DNA of 64,000 nt from Schistocerca nitens (Eukaryota > Arthropoda > Insecta > Orthoptera > Acrididae), in assembly GCF_023898315.1 (NCBI RefSeq), contig NC_064621.1, forward strand, positions 123,899,521-123,963,520. Reading direction: 5' to 3'. The translations under genes and the position numbers were made by a program. Within the stretch, counting starts at the first letter, position 1. Each line of letters begins with the position of its first letter. The notes beneath the pieces are model-generated. The model saw only the letters and a program-made list of their open reading frames with translations, searched no databases and was not told the origin of the DNA. This document shows positions 11,179 through 21,544 of the stretch, piece by piece.

Positions 11179-11999
11179 TGAAACACGTATGTTGTGCGGC
11201 AGCGATGCTGAGACATTGTAGAATCTCTGACCAGAGCAGTTGCGCTCGACTCGCAGTAGCGAGCAGTCAGTCAGTCTGCAGTAGTCAGTCCTCAGTAGTG
11301 CTTGGAGTCGGTTGCTAGCAGTAGCGAGCAGTCAGTCAGTCAGTCTGCAGTAGTCAGTCCTCAGTAGTGCTTGGAGTCGGTTGCTAGCAGTAGCGGAGAG
11401 CAGTCGGCGGGCGTCGGCATCGCAATGGTCGAGATTCAGGACGAGGTATAATTTATTTAAATAAATAATCATGCAGCTTTGCGCTCATCAGATAATGTAA
11501 CGAACAGTCATTGTAATTTAACTTTCAAAAATCGCCCCCAATAATAATTTTGATTTAAAAGCAATTTTAGAGACAATCATTCAAATTTCCTTCCATTTCC
11601 TTTTAACAAAGATTTTCAAAAGGTACTTCCAATGCTTTTCATGCAAGCGCCAGAGAACAATAAGAGCAGAATTTTGACATGCAGTTTCACTAAGGTAAGA
11701 AATTTATTCTCGTTTCGCACAGGGCAAACACCGACTTTTCGGTTGAATTGAGTTTAGGTTATCATTACAGTTTCATTATCATGGGATTAGCGTTCATTAT
11801 TTAATGGGAACTTGTACTTGAGTCAGATAGCGAGCTTTCATTTAATTGTCTTTGCCGTTAATATTTTTGTGGGAGCTTACATTTAGCTCTAGGTCCATTT
11901 CATATAATTATTGTTCATTACATTTTTTTTGCGGGAAGGTTACGCTTGGCTCCATTTCTATTAAGTAGTGTCATTTTAAATTTTTGTGGGGAGGTTACA
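11179..11999 (+). repeat. 3' LTR of the Gypsy element (821 bp)
   Basis: Same length as the 5' LTR and the same sequence wherever compared, including the 65/69-bp internal duplication. Ends GGTTACA and is followed by the target duplication CTAT at 12000-12003. Confidence 0.95.
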
Positions 12000-13255
12000 C
12001 TATCAGTTTAATAAGTCACGGCTGCAAAATACTAATGCGAATTCTTTACAGACGAATGGAAAAACTGGTAGAAGCTGACCTCGGGGAAGATCAGTTTGGA
12101 TTCCGTAGAAATATTGGAACACGTGAGGCAATACTGACTCTACGATTTATCTTAGAAGATAGATTAAAGAAAGGCAAACTTACGTTTCTAGCATTTGTAC
12201 ACTTAGAGAAAGCTTTTGACAATGTTGACTGGAATACTCTCTTTCAAATTCTGAAGGTGGCAGGGGTAAAATACAGGGAGCCATAGGCTATTTACAATTT
12301 GTACAGAAACCTGATGGCAGTTATAAGAGTCGAGGGACATTAAAGGGAAGCAGTGGTTGGGAAGGGAGTGAGACAGGGTTGTAGCCTCTCCCCGATGTTA
12401 TTCAATCTGTATATTGAGCAAGCAGTAAAGGAAACAAAAGAAAAAATTCGGAGTAGGAATTAAAATCCATGGAGATGACATTGTAATTCTGTCAGAGACA
12501 GCAAAGGACATGGAAGAGCAGCTAAACGGAACAGACTGTGTCTTGAAAGGAGGATATAAGATGAACGTCAACAAAAGCAAAACGAGGGTAATGGAATGTT
12601 GTCGAATTAAGTCGGGCGATACTGAGAGAATTAGATTAGGAAATGAGACACTTAAAGTAGTAAATGAGTTTTGCTATTTGGGGAGCAAACTAAATGATGA
12701 TGGTCGAAGTAGAGAGGATATAAAATGTAGACTGGCAATGGCAAGGAAAGCGTTTCTGAAGAAGAGAAATTTGTTAACATCGAGTATAGATTTAAGTGTC
12801 AGGAAGTCGTTTCTGAAAGTATTTGTATGGCGTGTAGCCATGTATGGAAGTGGAACGTGGACGATAAATAGTTTAGACAAGAAGAGAATAGAAGCTTTCG
12901 AAATGTGGTGCTACAGAAGAATGCTGAAGATTAGTTGGGTAGATCGCATAACTAATGAGGAGGTATTGAATAGAACTGGGGAGAAGAGGAGTTTGTGGCA
13001 CAACTTGACTAGAAAAAGGGATCGGTTGGCAGGACATGTTCTGAGGCATCAATGGATCACCAATTTAGTATTGGAGGGCAGCGTGGAGGGTAAAAATCGT
13101 AGAGGGAGACCAAGAGATGAATACACTAAGCAATTTCAGAAGGATGTTGGTTGCAGTAGGTACTGGGAGATGAAGAAGCTTGCACAGGATAGAGTAGCAT
13201 GGAGAGCTGCATCAAACCAGTCTCAGGACTGAAGACCACAACAACAACAACATCT
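12000..13255 (+). pseudogene. RTE-like LINE, 3' part: reverse transcriptase and tail (broken)
   Basis: Continuation of the LINE at 1-1728. The joined frame reads through RT motif 1 (ISLISHGCKILMRIL), then DQFGFRRNIGTREA and a palm-like LEKAFDNVDW. A frame change near 12286 and further breaks separate this from a segment with GDDIVILSETAKDMEEQL and the long C-terminal frame at 12510-13232, containing YLGSKLNDDGRS, RKAFLKKRNLL and a final AWRAASNQSQD. The element ends after the stop with GACTGAAGACCACAACAACAACAAC, a short CAA-repeat tail. It would encode target-primed reverse transcription if intact. The same 3' end is found reversed at 48434 and, decayed, near 56940. Confidence 0.88.
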
Positions 13256-13394
13256 GCACTGAATACCTGTCTTTCTTGAGAGTAATGTATATGAAACATC
13301 CGACGGAAACTTGCAATTTCCTCGCCAACTGTGAAACGCCAGTAGGGTGGTATCGATACGTGATGCCACATATGTTATTTGTTCCAGGGTATTC

Positions 13395-13606
13395 GTCCAC
13401 AGCTCGTGGTCTCGCGGTCGCGTTCTCGCTTCCCGAGAACGGGGTCCCAGGTTCGATTCCCGACGGGGTCAGGGATTTCCACCTGCCTTATTTCATCTTG
13501 ATTCATAAAAGTGGTGAGATTGGACTGAGCAACGGTTAGGAATTTCTACGGGCTCTGATAATCGCGCAGTTGAGCGCCCCACAAACCAAACATCATCATC
13601 TTCATT
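13395..13606 (+). mobile_element. tRNA-derived SINE (B-type head, CATCATCATC tail)
   Basis: The head carries CAGCTCGTGGTCTCGCGG and box B GGTTCGATTCC. The body ends in CCACAAACCAAACATCATCATC. Flanked by CAGGGTATTC at 13385-13394 and 13607-13616. The head matches the SINEs at 18530, 22716 and 48981, but the tail is a different one. Confidence 0.85.
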
Positions 13607-13833
13607 CAGGGTATTCTGCATCGTCTGTTGTTGTAGTCCTGGCACTTTTATCTGCAACATAATTCACAACAACAATCTTTTGTAACGGTAGTTATCTTTA
13701 TATGTTGTAGCGTCGTTATGGAGAAAATCGGTATTGATGGAAAACCTCATGAAGAAATTTTTTGTAACATGTGCTAAAAAAAGATGAAAGTCAATATTCA
13801 TAAAAGAAGAAAGAAATTTGTGTGTATAATGTG

Positions 13834-15089
13834 CGAGGGGCGATTGAAAAGTCCGTGCAAAAATAAAAATTACTCACTTGTTTGGGGTAAACGTTTTTTA
13901 TTTTTCGACATAGTCTCCTTTTAGACTTATACACTTCGTCCAGTGCTGTTCTAATTTGGTGATCCCTTCGAATAATAGGAACTGTCCAAGTCTACGAAAT
14001 AGCTATTAGTTGTTGCAATCACCTCCTCGTCTGAATAAAATCTTTGTCCCGCCAGCCATTTCTTCCAAATTTGGGAACAAATAGTAGTCCGAGGGAGCCA
14101 AGTCTGGAGAATAGGGGGGATGTGAAACGAGTTGGAATCCTGTTTCCATTAATTTTGCGACCACAATTGCTGAGGTGCGAGCTGGTGCATTGTCGTGATG
14201 GAAAAGGACTTTTTTGCCGTCCAATCGCCGGCGTTTTTCTTGCAGCTCGGTTTTCAAGCGGTCCAATAACGATGAATAATATGCACCTGTGATAGTTTTA
14301 CCCTTTTCCGGATAGTCGATGTGGATTATCCCTTGCGAATTCCGAAAGACAGTCGCCATAACCTTTCCGGCCGAAGGAATGGTCTTCACCTTTTTGGTGC
14401 AGATTCTTCCTTGGTAACCCATTGTTTAGATTCTTATTTAGTCTCAGTAGTAATGTATCATCCACGGTGACGAAACGACGATTAAAGTCGTGCAGACTCT
14501 TCCTGAACAGCTGCAAACCATCCTTGCAACACTTGACACGATTCCGTTTTTGGTCAAGCCTGAGCAATAGGGGAACCCATCTTGCGGATAGCTTTCTCAT
14601 GTCCAAAAGTTTATGCAAAATATTATGTACCCGTTCATTCGGGATGCCCACAACACTAGCAATCTCACGCACCTTAACTCTCCTGTCATCCATCACCTTA
14701 TCACGGATTTTGTCAATGATTTTTGGAGTCCAGAACGTTCAGCATCACTTGTGCCCATATGGCCACTCCGAAAATTTTGAAACCACTTATAAACTGTTCT
14801 AATCGAACGTGCAGAGCCATCGTAAAGTTTATGAAGCTTCTCTTTAGTCTCCTGAGACGTTTTGCCTTTCATAAAGAAATGTTCAATCACCACACGAAAT
14901 TCTTTCTCGTCCAATTTTTTGACAATCACTCGACTTCCTTGATTCACACGAATGCCAAACAGCAAGAAATACACCAATATGGCTGAAACTTGGTGTACAG
15001 TCTTTCCAAAGATGTTAATAAACATGATCTCGATACGTGCCGGTGGTGCCATCTCTCGGAGTATGCACGGACTTTTCAAACGCCCCTCG
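13834..15089 (-). mobile_element. Mariner transposon with decayed transposase
   Basis: Terminal inverted repeats start CGAGGGGCGNTTGAAAAGTC on both ends. A TA follows at 15090-15091; the left TA has changed to TG. On the - strand the transposase is spread over frames at about 14693-14980 (helix-turn-helix, EKEFRVVIEHFFMKGKTS), 14298-14696 and 14006-14422. First catalytic Asp is in VTVDDT, second in HHDNAPARTS, third in SPDLAPSDYYLF, a D34D mariner pattern. Two frameshifts separate the parts. Codons upstream of about 14980 are probably 5' leader. The enzyme would cut and paste the element at TA sites; this copy cannot. Confidence 0.9.
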
Positions 15090-15309
15090 TACCTTTTTCC
15101 TTGACTTTCTAATCTTCCTCTTCATGTTTTTTTTAAATTCCAAAATAGCTGTAGCTATATTTGACCTTGCTTTTGTTGGAACATTGTAATCAAACAAAGT
15201 TAAAGTCACTGTTTCTGCAGCTAAGTACCAGAGATGATTTTAAAATTACTTGCTCGGTACCCGGATAATTTATCAGTTAACTCATGAATAGGATTATGAT
15301 AAGGCATTC

Positions 15310-16390
15310 CTAAGGGGGTTGCCTTGGTGCTGCGACGAGGCAGCGGTTCGTGATGGGCTGCTGCGACCCGGGTTCGGTAATGCAACTGCAAGGCTGCACA
15401 ACCGGACCAACAAGAAGAGGCCGCCGCTTTATGCCGTAACCGTGCAGACGGTAGACGGCGAGGGTTACATCTTCGGTTTCCCGGTTACGACGGAGACTCT
15501 CCCGTCCGCCATGGACCCCCTGACCCAGTGCTTCAAGTGCCAGGGCGAGGGCCATGCCGCGAAGTACTGCCGCAACGCGGCGCGGTGCGTCAAGTGCTCT
15601 GGCGAGAACGACAGTCGCGCCTGCGACCGGGACAGAGAAGCATTGCCGACGCGCCGGGTGTGGCGACCCGCACGTCGCCAGCCAACACGGCTGCCCGGCT
15701 TTTTCAAGCCACAGTCGCGCCGACGTGCCGGAAGAGACGACGACGTCGGCGACGACAACGGGCGCAGACCAGCCCGGCCCAGCTGATGGACAGCGCAGAG
15801 GCAGCTCCCCCCGTCAAGAGCGGGGACGACCGCCCTGAGACGCGCCCCTGAGAAGAGCAGCGGCGTCTACATCAGCACCACCATGGAGGAAGCCACGGCA
15901 GCCCTCAAAGCCGTCATGGCGGCAGAGAGGGCTGCCTTCGCAGCCGCCGTGGCTGCAGAGAAGGGAGGCCTCGAGGCAGCTGCGTGCAGTTCTGGCCCAA
16001 GGCCTGCGGCCAGAGAAGGGGATCGAACCCCTGCGAACGCTACTGCAACCTCGCAGGGGAAGGCTTCCAAGAAGACAATCGCCGCCCCAACGGTATCGAC
16101 GGCGACGCCAACCGCCGTGGGGGCAGCCTCCGCAAGTGATCGAGAAATGAAAAGGGCAGCCTACGCGAGAGAACGGCCTGCAACTCTCCGATGAATCTGC
16201 GGTGCAGTACGCCGAGCAAGCAGAGGTGCTGCAGAACTGCGCCACGCAGTAACAGGGGACGCCGACCAACTGCGAGCTGCCGCCGTTCAGCACCAGCCTG
16301 ATGATGCTGTGCCAAGTCACTGACGACACGGCACAGCAGAGGGCGCAGGGCAACGCACTGCATTGCCGCACCGGACTCCTTTTATTATAA
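15310..16390 (+). pseudogene. GC-rich LINE ORF1 (gag-like, zinc-knuckle) relic
   Basis: A block much richer in GC than its surroundings. The frame at 15319-15786 contains CFKCQGEGHAAKYC, a CX2CX4HX4C zinc knuckle, followed by CVKCSGENDSRAC. A third knuckle, CGDPHVASQHGCPAF, appears in another frame, so a frameshift lies near 15650. This arrangement is typical of ORF1 of Jockey/I-type LINEs, an RNA-binding chaperone. Downstream (15883-16194) is Ala/Glu-rich sequence starting MEEATAALKAVMAAERAAF. No endonuclease or RT follows; the copy stops before 16440 and both ends are truncated. Frames on the - strand here are shadows of GC-rich sequence. Confidence 0.75.
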
Positions 16391-16541
16391 CGACCAATGG
16401 CACTGGCGCGCTATCTTCTTGCACGATACCCGCTATTAACATAACGTACCCTTACATGAACTGTTGCGGTCAGCGACACATCCGCTACTGCTGTTACTCC
16501 CCGACCCAACTGTCGCAGAGGTTATTTTTCCTTGGTTCTTA

Positions 16542-16736
16542 GCCGGCCGGTTTGGCCGAGCGGTTATAGGCGCGTCAGTCTGGAACCGCGCGACTGCTAC
16601 GGTCGCAAGTTCGAATCCTGCCTTGGGCATGGATGTGTGTGATGTCCTTAGGTTAGTTAGGTTTAAGTAGTTCTAAGTTCTAGGGGACTTATGACCTCAG
16701 ATGTTAAGTCCCATAGTGCTCAGAGCCATTTGAACC
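16542..16736 (+). mobile_element. tRNA-derived SINE, family A
   Basis: Head GCCGGCCGGTTTGGCCGAGC with box A TGGCCGAGCGG and box B GGTTCGAATCC (here AGTTCGAATCC), then GGATGTGTGTGATGTCC and the tail AGTGCTCAGAGCCATTTGAA. CCTTGG occurs on both sides but a full target duplication is not clear. Confidence 0.93.
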
Positions 16737-16811
16737 TTGGCGCTAACCTTGGCACTTTTTTCCCTCTGCCCTTCAAACCGTTACCCTTCGTTTGATTTTC
16801 GACCCAATCTA

Positions 16812-18151
16812 CGAGGGCAGTTCAATAAGTAATGCAACACATTTTTTTTCTGAAACAGGGGTTGTTTTATTCAGCATTGAAATATACCAGGTTATTCCCC
16901 AATCTTTTAGCTACACAACACTATTTTTCAACGTAATCTCCATTGAATGCTACGGCCTTACGCCACCTTGAAATGAGGGCCTGTATGCCTGCACGGTATC
17001 ATTCCACTGGTCGATGTCGGAGCCAACGTCGTACTGCATCAATAACTTCTTCATCATCCGCGTAGTGCGTCCCACGGATTGCGTCCTTCATTGGGCCAAA
17101 CATACGGAAATCCGACGGTGCGAGATCGGGGCTGTAGGGTGCATGAGGAAGAACAGTCCACTGAAGTTTTGTGAGCTCCTCTCGGGTGCGAAGACTTGTG
17201 TGAGGTCTTGCGTTGTCATGAAGAAGGAGAAGTTCGTTCTGATTTTTGTGCCTACGAACACGCTGAAGTCGTTTCTTCAATTTCTGAAGAGTAGCACAAT
17301 ACACTTCAGAGTTGATCGTTTGACCATGGGGAAGGACATCGAACAGAATAACCCCTTCAGCATCCCAGAAGACTGTAACCATGACTTTACCGGCTGAGGG
17401 TATGGCTTTAAACTTTTTCTTGGTAGGGGAGTGGGTGTGGCGCCACTCCATTGATTGCCGTTTTGTTTCAAGTTCGAAGTGATGAACCCATGTTTCATCG
17501 CCTGTAACAATCTTTGACAAGAAATTGTCACCCTCAGCCACATGACGAGCAAGCAATTCCGCACAGATGGTTCTCCTTTGCTCTTTATGATGTTCGGTTA
17601 GACAACGAGAGACCCAGCGGGAACAAACCTTTGAATATCCCAACTGGTGAACAATTGTGACAGCACTACCAACAGAGATGTCAAGTTGAGCACTGAGTTG
17701 TTTGATGGTGATCCGTCGATCATCTCGAACGAGTGTGTTCGCACGCTCCGCCATTGCAGGAGTCACAGCTGTGCACGGCCGGCCCGCACGCGGGAGATCA
17801 GACAGTCTTGCTTGACCTTGCGGCGATGATGACACACGCTTTGCCCAACGACTCACCGTGCTTTTGTCCACTGCCAGATCACCGTAGACATTCTGCAAGC
17901 GCCTATGAATATCTGAGATGCCCTGGTTTTCCGCCAAAAGAAACTCGATCACTGCCCGTTGTTTGCATCGCACATCCGTTACAGACGCCATTTTAACAGC
18001 TCCGTACAGCGCTGCCACCTGTCGGAAGTCAATGAAACTATACGAGACGAAGCGGGAATGTTTGAAAATATTCCACAAGAAATTTCCAGTTTTTTCAACC
18101 AAAATTGGCCGAGAAAAAAAATGTGTTGCATTACTTATTGAACTGCCCTCG
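16812..18151 (-). mobile_element. Mariner transposon, nearly intact (1340 bp)
   Basis: Near-perfect terminal inverted repeats of about 37 bp starting CGAGGGCAGTTCAATAAGTA and running into ATGCAACACATTTTTTT. TA flanks at 16810-16811 and 18152-18153. Carries one transposase gene on the - strand. No other insertion lies inside it, so it is among the younger elements in the window. Confidence 0.96.
16999..17991 (-). pseudogene. Mariner transposase, one premature stop near the C-terminus
   Basis: Start taken at 17991 (MASVTDVRCKQRAVIEFL), the usual mariner opening, although the frame is open up to 18102. The protein runs 330 residues to a TGA. Helix-turn-helix regions occupy about residues 1-110 (KSTVSRWAKR), WVSRCLTEHHKEQR marks the WVPHEL-like linker, and catalytic Asp residues lie in TGDETW, LLLHDNARPHT and SPDLAPSDFRMF. 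The last two are 34 residues apart (D34D). Beyond the TGA the same frame continues about 27 codons (YRAGIQALISRWRKAVAF) to TAG, so the stop most likely replaced a sense codon and removes the C-terminal end. Apart from that stop I saw no lesion. The enzyme excises and inserts DNA at TA. Confidence 0.9.
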
Positions 18152-18529
18152 TATCTCCAGATGAGCGTGTATAAATGGTTATACTTAACCAGACGTACGC
18201 AGACATCGCAATACCCACATCCTGCGACATCTCACAGTGAAAACTAACTCTTATGCAAAGATGGCAGTTGACCTTTTGAGTTGGCCGTCATACTGATGTG
18301 GGGGTGGAGGGGCTCCACCTCTTTATTTTTTTTTTTTTTTGTTGGACTTCCGAAGCCATCGATAGATGTCTCTGTTGCCACGGCATCGTCGTTCTAAACT
18401 GTAGCAGCCATTCTGCGAGACGAATTAGAACAGTGGCACTGAGTGATCAAAAGTATCCGGATACCTGACTGAAAATAACTTACAAGTTCGTGGCGCCCTA
18501 CATCGGTAATGCTTGATACCCGCTTGATA

Positions 18530-18725
18530 AAAATGGTTCAAATGGTTCTGAGCACTATGGGACTTAACATCTGTGGTCATCAGTCCCCTAGAACTTAGAA
18601 CTACTTAAACCTAACTAACCTAAGGACATCACACAACACCCAGCCATCACGAGGCAGAGAAAATCCCTGACCCCGCCGGGAATCGAACCCGGGAACCCTG
18701 GCGTGGGAAGCGAGAACGCTACCGC
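18530..18725 (-). mobile_element. tRNA-derived SINE, family B head with family A tail
   Basis: On the - strand the head reads CGGTAGCGTTCTCGC with box B GGTTCGATTCC and CGGCGGGGTCAGGG, then the shared tail TTAGGTTAGTTAGGTTTAAG to AACCATTTGAACCATTTT. Flanked by ACCCGCTTGATA at 18518-18529 and 18726-18737. Confidence 0.92.
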
Positions 18726-18737
18726 ACCCGCTTGATA

Positions 18738-19183
18738 CCCACTGCTTGAATACTGCTCAGCAGTGTGGGATCCGTACCAGATAGGGTTGATAGAAGAGAT
18801 AGAGAAGATACAACGGAGAGCAGCGCGCTTCGTTACAGGATCATTTAGTAATCGCAAAAGCGTTACGGAGATGACAGATAAACTCCAGTGGAAGACTCTG
18901 CAGGAGGGACGCTCAGTAGCTCGGTATGCGCTTTTGTTAAAGTTTCGAGAACATATCTTCACCGAAGAGTCAAGCAGTATATTGCTCCCTCCTACCTATA
19001 TCTCGCGAAGAGACCATGAGGATAAAATCAGAGAGATTAGAGCCCACACAGAAGCATACCGACACTCCTTCTTTCCACGAACAATACGAGACTGGAATAG
19101 AAGGGAGAACCGATAGAGGTACTCAAGGTACCCTCCGCCACACACCGTCAGGTCCCTTGCGGAGTATGGATGTAGATGTAGAT
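18738..19183 (+). pseudogene. CR1-like LINE, 3' end fragment
   Basis: Translation gives the RT C-terminal region AVWDPYQIGLIEEIEKIQRR, then ILLPPTYISRRDHEDKIREI and SFFPRTIRDWNRRENR with a stop. The 3' UTR CCCTCCGCCACACACCGTCA ends in GATGTAGATGTAGATG. With the SINE it is bounded by GTAATGCT at 18506-18513 and 19184-19191. A typical 5'-truncated LINE insertion; close kin at 53684-54550. Confidence 0.93.
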
Positions 19184-19196
19184 GTAATGCTGTAGT

Positions 19197-20836
19197 TCAA
19201 TATATTGTTGGCGTACCCTTAGCCTTGATGGCAGCTTCCACTCTCGCAGACATACGTTGGTGCTGGAAGGTTTCTTGGGGAATGGCAGCCCATTCTTCAC
19301 GGAGTGCTGCACTGAGGAGAGGTATCCATGTCGGTCGGTGAGGCCTGGTACGAAGTCGGCGTTCCGAAATATCCCAAAGGTGTTCTATAGGATTCAGGTC
19401 AGGGCTCTGTGCAGGCCAGTCCATTACAGGGATGTGATTGTTGTGTAACCACTCCGCCACAGGCCGTACATTATAAACAGGTGCTCTATCGTGTTGAAAC
19501 ATGCAGTCGCCATCCCCAAATTGCTCTTCAACAGGGGGAGGCAAGAAGGTGCCTAAACATCAATCTAGGCCACTTTTGTGATAGTGCCGCGCAAAACAAC
19601 AACGGGTACAAGCCCCCTCCATAAAAAACACGACCATGCCATAACGCCACCGCCTCCCAATTTTACTGTGTAAGTTGGCTGTTTAGGTTTTTATGTTGGT
19701 AACGCCACGTAGCGGTCTATATGAAAATCACTGACTATGCTGTGTTCAGTCTGTGGCTGGTTTGCATTGTTGGAATTTGCTATTGTAGTGTTGGGCAGTT
19801 GGCTGTTAACAGCGCGTAGCGTTACGCAGTTGGAGGTGAGCCGCCAGCAGTGGTGGATGTGGGGAGAGAGATAGCAGAATTTTAAGAGCGGACGACCCGG
19901 ACGTGTGTCCGCCAGAAAAAGTAAATTTGTAATATTGGATATCATGAACTGATATATATAGTATGACTTTTGAACATTATTAAGGTAAATACATTGTTTG
20001 TTCTCTATCAAAATCTTTCATTTGCTAAGTATGCCTATCAGTAGTTAGTGCCTTCAGTAGTTAGAATCTTTTATTTAGCTGGCAGTATTGGCGCTCGCTG
20101 TATTGCAGTAGTTCGAGTAACTAAGATTTTTGTGAGGTAAGTGATTCATGAAAGGTATAAGTTATTGTTAGTCAGGGCCATTCTTTTGTAGGGATTATTG
20201 AAAGTCAGATTGCGTTGTGCTAAAAATATTGTGTGTCAGTTTAGTGTTGATCAGAATAAGTAAAGAGCAAAATGTCTTAGTACGTTCAGTTTTGCTCAGC
20301 TTTTTGAAAATCAAATAATGTAAGAAGTTTATCAGCACAGACATTCATAAATTTTTCTAAGGGGACGTTTCAACTGTTAGCACTACACAGGCTGGCAGAT
20401 GACGTTCACCGGGCATTCGCCATACCCACACACTGCCATTGGATCGCCACATTGTGAACCGTGATTCATCACTCCACACAACATTTTTCCAGTGTTCAAT
20501 CGTCCAATGTTTAAGCTTCTTACACCAAGCGAGGGGTCGTTTGGCATTTACCAGCGTGATGTTTGGGTTATGGGCAGCAGCTCGACCATGAAATCCAAGT
20601 TTTCTCATCCCTATCCTAACTGTCATAGTATCTGCAGTGGATCCTGATGCACTTTGGAATTCCTGTGTGATGGTCTGCATAGATGCCTGCCTATTACACA
20701 TTACGACCCTCTTCAGCTGTCGGTAGTCTCTTTCAGCCAACAGACGAGGTCGGCGTGTGCGTTTTTGTGCTGTACCTGCCCCTTCACGTTTTCACTTCAC
20801 TATATTATCGGAAACAGTGGACCTAGGGATGTTTAG
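19197..20836 (-). pseudogene. Tc1-like transposase split by a solo LTR
   Basis: On the - strand the N-terminal half (20740-20373) holds paired-type DNA-binding sequence (TADTMTVRIGMRKLGFHGRA) and the first catalytic Asp in VVWSDESRFTMW. The C-terminal half (19544-19197) holds the second Asp in FQHDRAPVYN and the Glu in SPDLNPIEHLWD, 34 residues later (DD34E), ending KAKGTPTIY. The LTR at 19669-20372 separates them. Frame breaks also exist near 19560 and upstream of 20740, so the enzyme is dead. Confidence 0.88.
19669..20372. repeat. Solo LTR of an unrelated Gypsy element (704 bp)
   Basis: Starts TGTAAGTTGGCTG, ends GGACGTTTCA and is flanked by ACTG at 19665-19668 and 20373-20376. Removing it with one ACTG restores continuous Tc1 sequence. 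It differs from the LTR at 1729. Solo LTRs arise by recombination between the two LTRs of a full element. Confidence 0.88.
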
Positions 20837-21114
20837 AAGTGTGGAAATGTCGCATACAGATGTATTACAAAGTGACACCTGACCACCTGTCCATGATTCC
20901 TCGGAGCGCCCTATTCTGCTCTGTCACGATGTCTAATAACCTCTGAGGTCGCTGATATGAAATACCTGTCAGTAGGTGGCAGCACAATGCACCTAAAATG
21001 AAAAATGTATGTTTTTGAGGCTGTCCAGATACTTTTGATCACATAGTGTATCTTCTTGACTTCAATTGCATTTTGGAAGTCATTGCTACATTTTCTTTCT
21101 TTGATAGAGATAAT

Positions 21115-21535
21115 CTGCCAACGTTGCTCCATCTCTACCTGCCTCTCTCTCAGTCCATCTCCACCTGCCTCTCTCTCAGTGCATCTCCTCCTGCCCCTCT
21201 GTTATCCATCCCCTCCACCCTCGCTTCTGTCCATCTCCCCCTACCCCTCTCTATGTCCATCTCCTCCCCTCCTTACACCTCTCCTCTGTCTCTCTCCTCC
21301 TTTTTCTTTCTCTGTCATTCTCCTCCTCTCCCCTGTCTCTGTCCACCTCTTCCCTTTCTCTGTCCATTTTCTTCCCCCCCCCCCTTTGTCTCTGTCCATC
21401 TCTACCTCTCCTCTCTCGCTGTCCATATTCTCCTCCCCCCGCCCCCCCCTACCTGGGTCCATCTCCGCTTTCATGTGTCTGTTCATCGTCACCTACCCCT
21501 TCTCTCTCTCTACGTTGTCACTGTCATCGCAATAG
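21115..21535 (+). repeat. Pyrimidine-rich tract with CTCTGTCCATCTCC motif
   Basis: About 400 bp of nearly pure C/T on the + strand, built from drifting copies of CTCTGTCCATCTCCTCC at roughly 24-40 bp spacing. Both strands hold long open frames made of Ser/Pro/Leu or Arg/Glu/Gly, which are composition artefacts. Confidence 0.9.
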
Positions 21536-21544
21536 TTGGCTTGT

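Larger units (their letters stand above)
1729..11999 (+). mobile_element. Gypsy-type LTR retrotransposon, young insertion, internally deleted
   Basis: Two 821-bp LTRs, 1729-2549 and 11179-11999, start with TGAAACACG and end with GGTTACA. I found no difference between them by eye. The element is flanked by a 4-bp duplication, CTAT, at 1725-1728 and 12000-12003. It has a primer binding site just inside the 5' LTR, a purine-rich tract before the 3' LTR, a gag-like ORF and an RNase H-integrase ORF. No intact protease or reverse transcriptase core lies between the two ORFs. A 3.8-kb non-coding stretch precedes the 3' LTR. It interrupts an RTE LINE on the same strand. Matching LTRs imply a recent insertion. 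With no RT of its own, it must have been copied by a related element's enzymes, or have lost the RT at or after insertion. Confidence 0.95.
18437..21048 (-). mobile_element. Tc1-like transposon with three nested insertions
   Basis: Ends share CACTNNGTGATCAAAAGTAT-type repeats: left at 18437, right reading inward from 21048 with TA at 21049-21050. Three later insertions sit inside: a CR1 fragment with a SINE (18514-19183) flanked by GTAATGCT, and a solo LTR (19669-20372) flanked by ACTG. Without them the element would be about 1.2 kb, normal for this family. Confidence 0.88.

Noticed and set aside
14044-14802. + strand ORFs over the first mariner
   Set aside because: They are antisense to the transposase frames and lack motifs.
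15814-16371. 185-residue - strand ORF
   Set aside because: Shadow of the GC-rich LINE ORF1 block; stops are rare in any frame there, and it has no recognisable motif.
16542-16630. tRNA-like sequence with good box A and box B, also at many other SINE loci
   Set aside because: Each is followed by the same SINE body and flanked by target duplications. The cloverleaf acceptor stem is not closed, so these are SINE heads, not tRNA genes.
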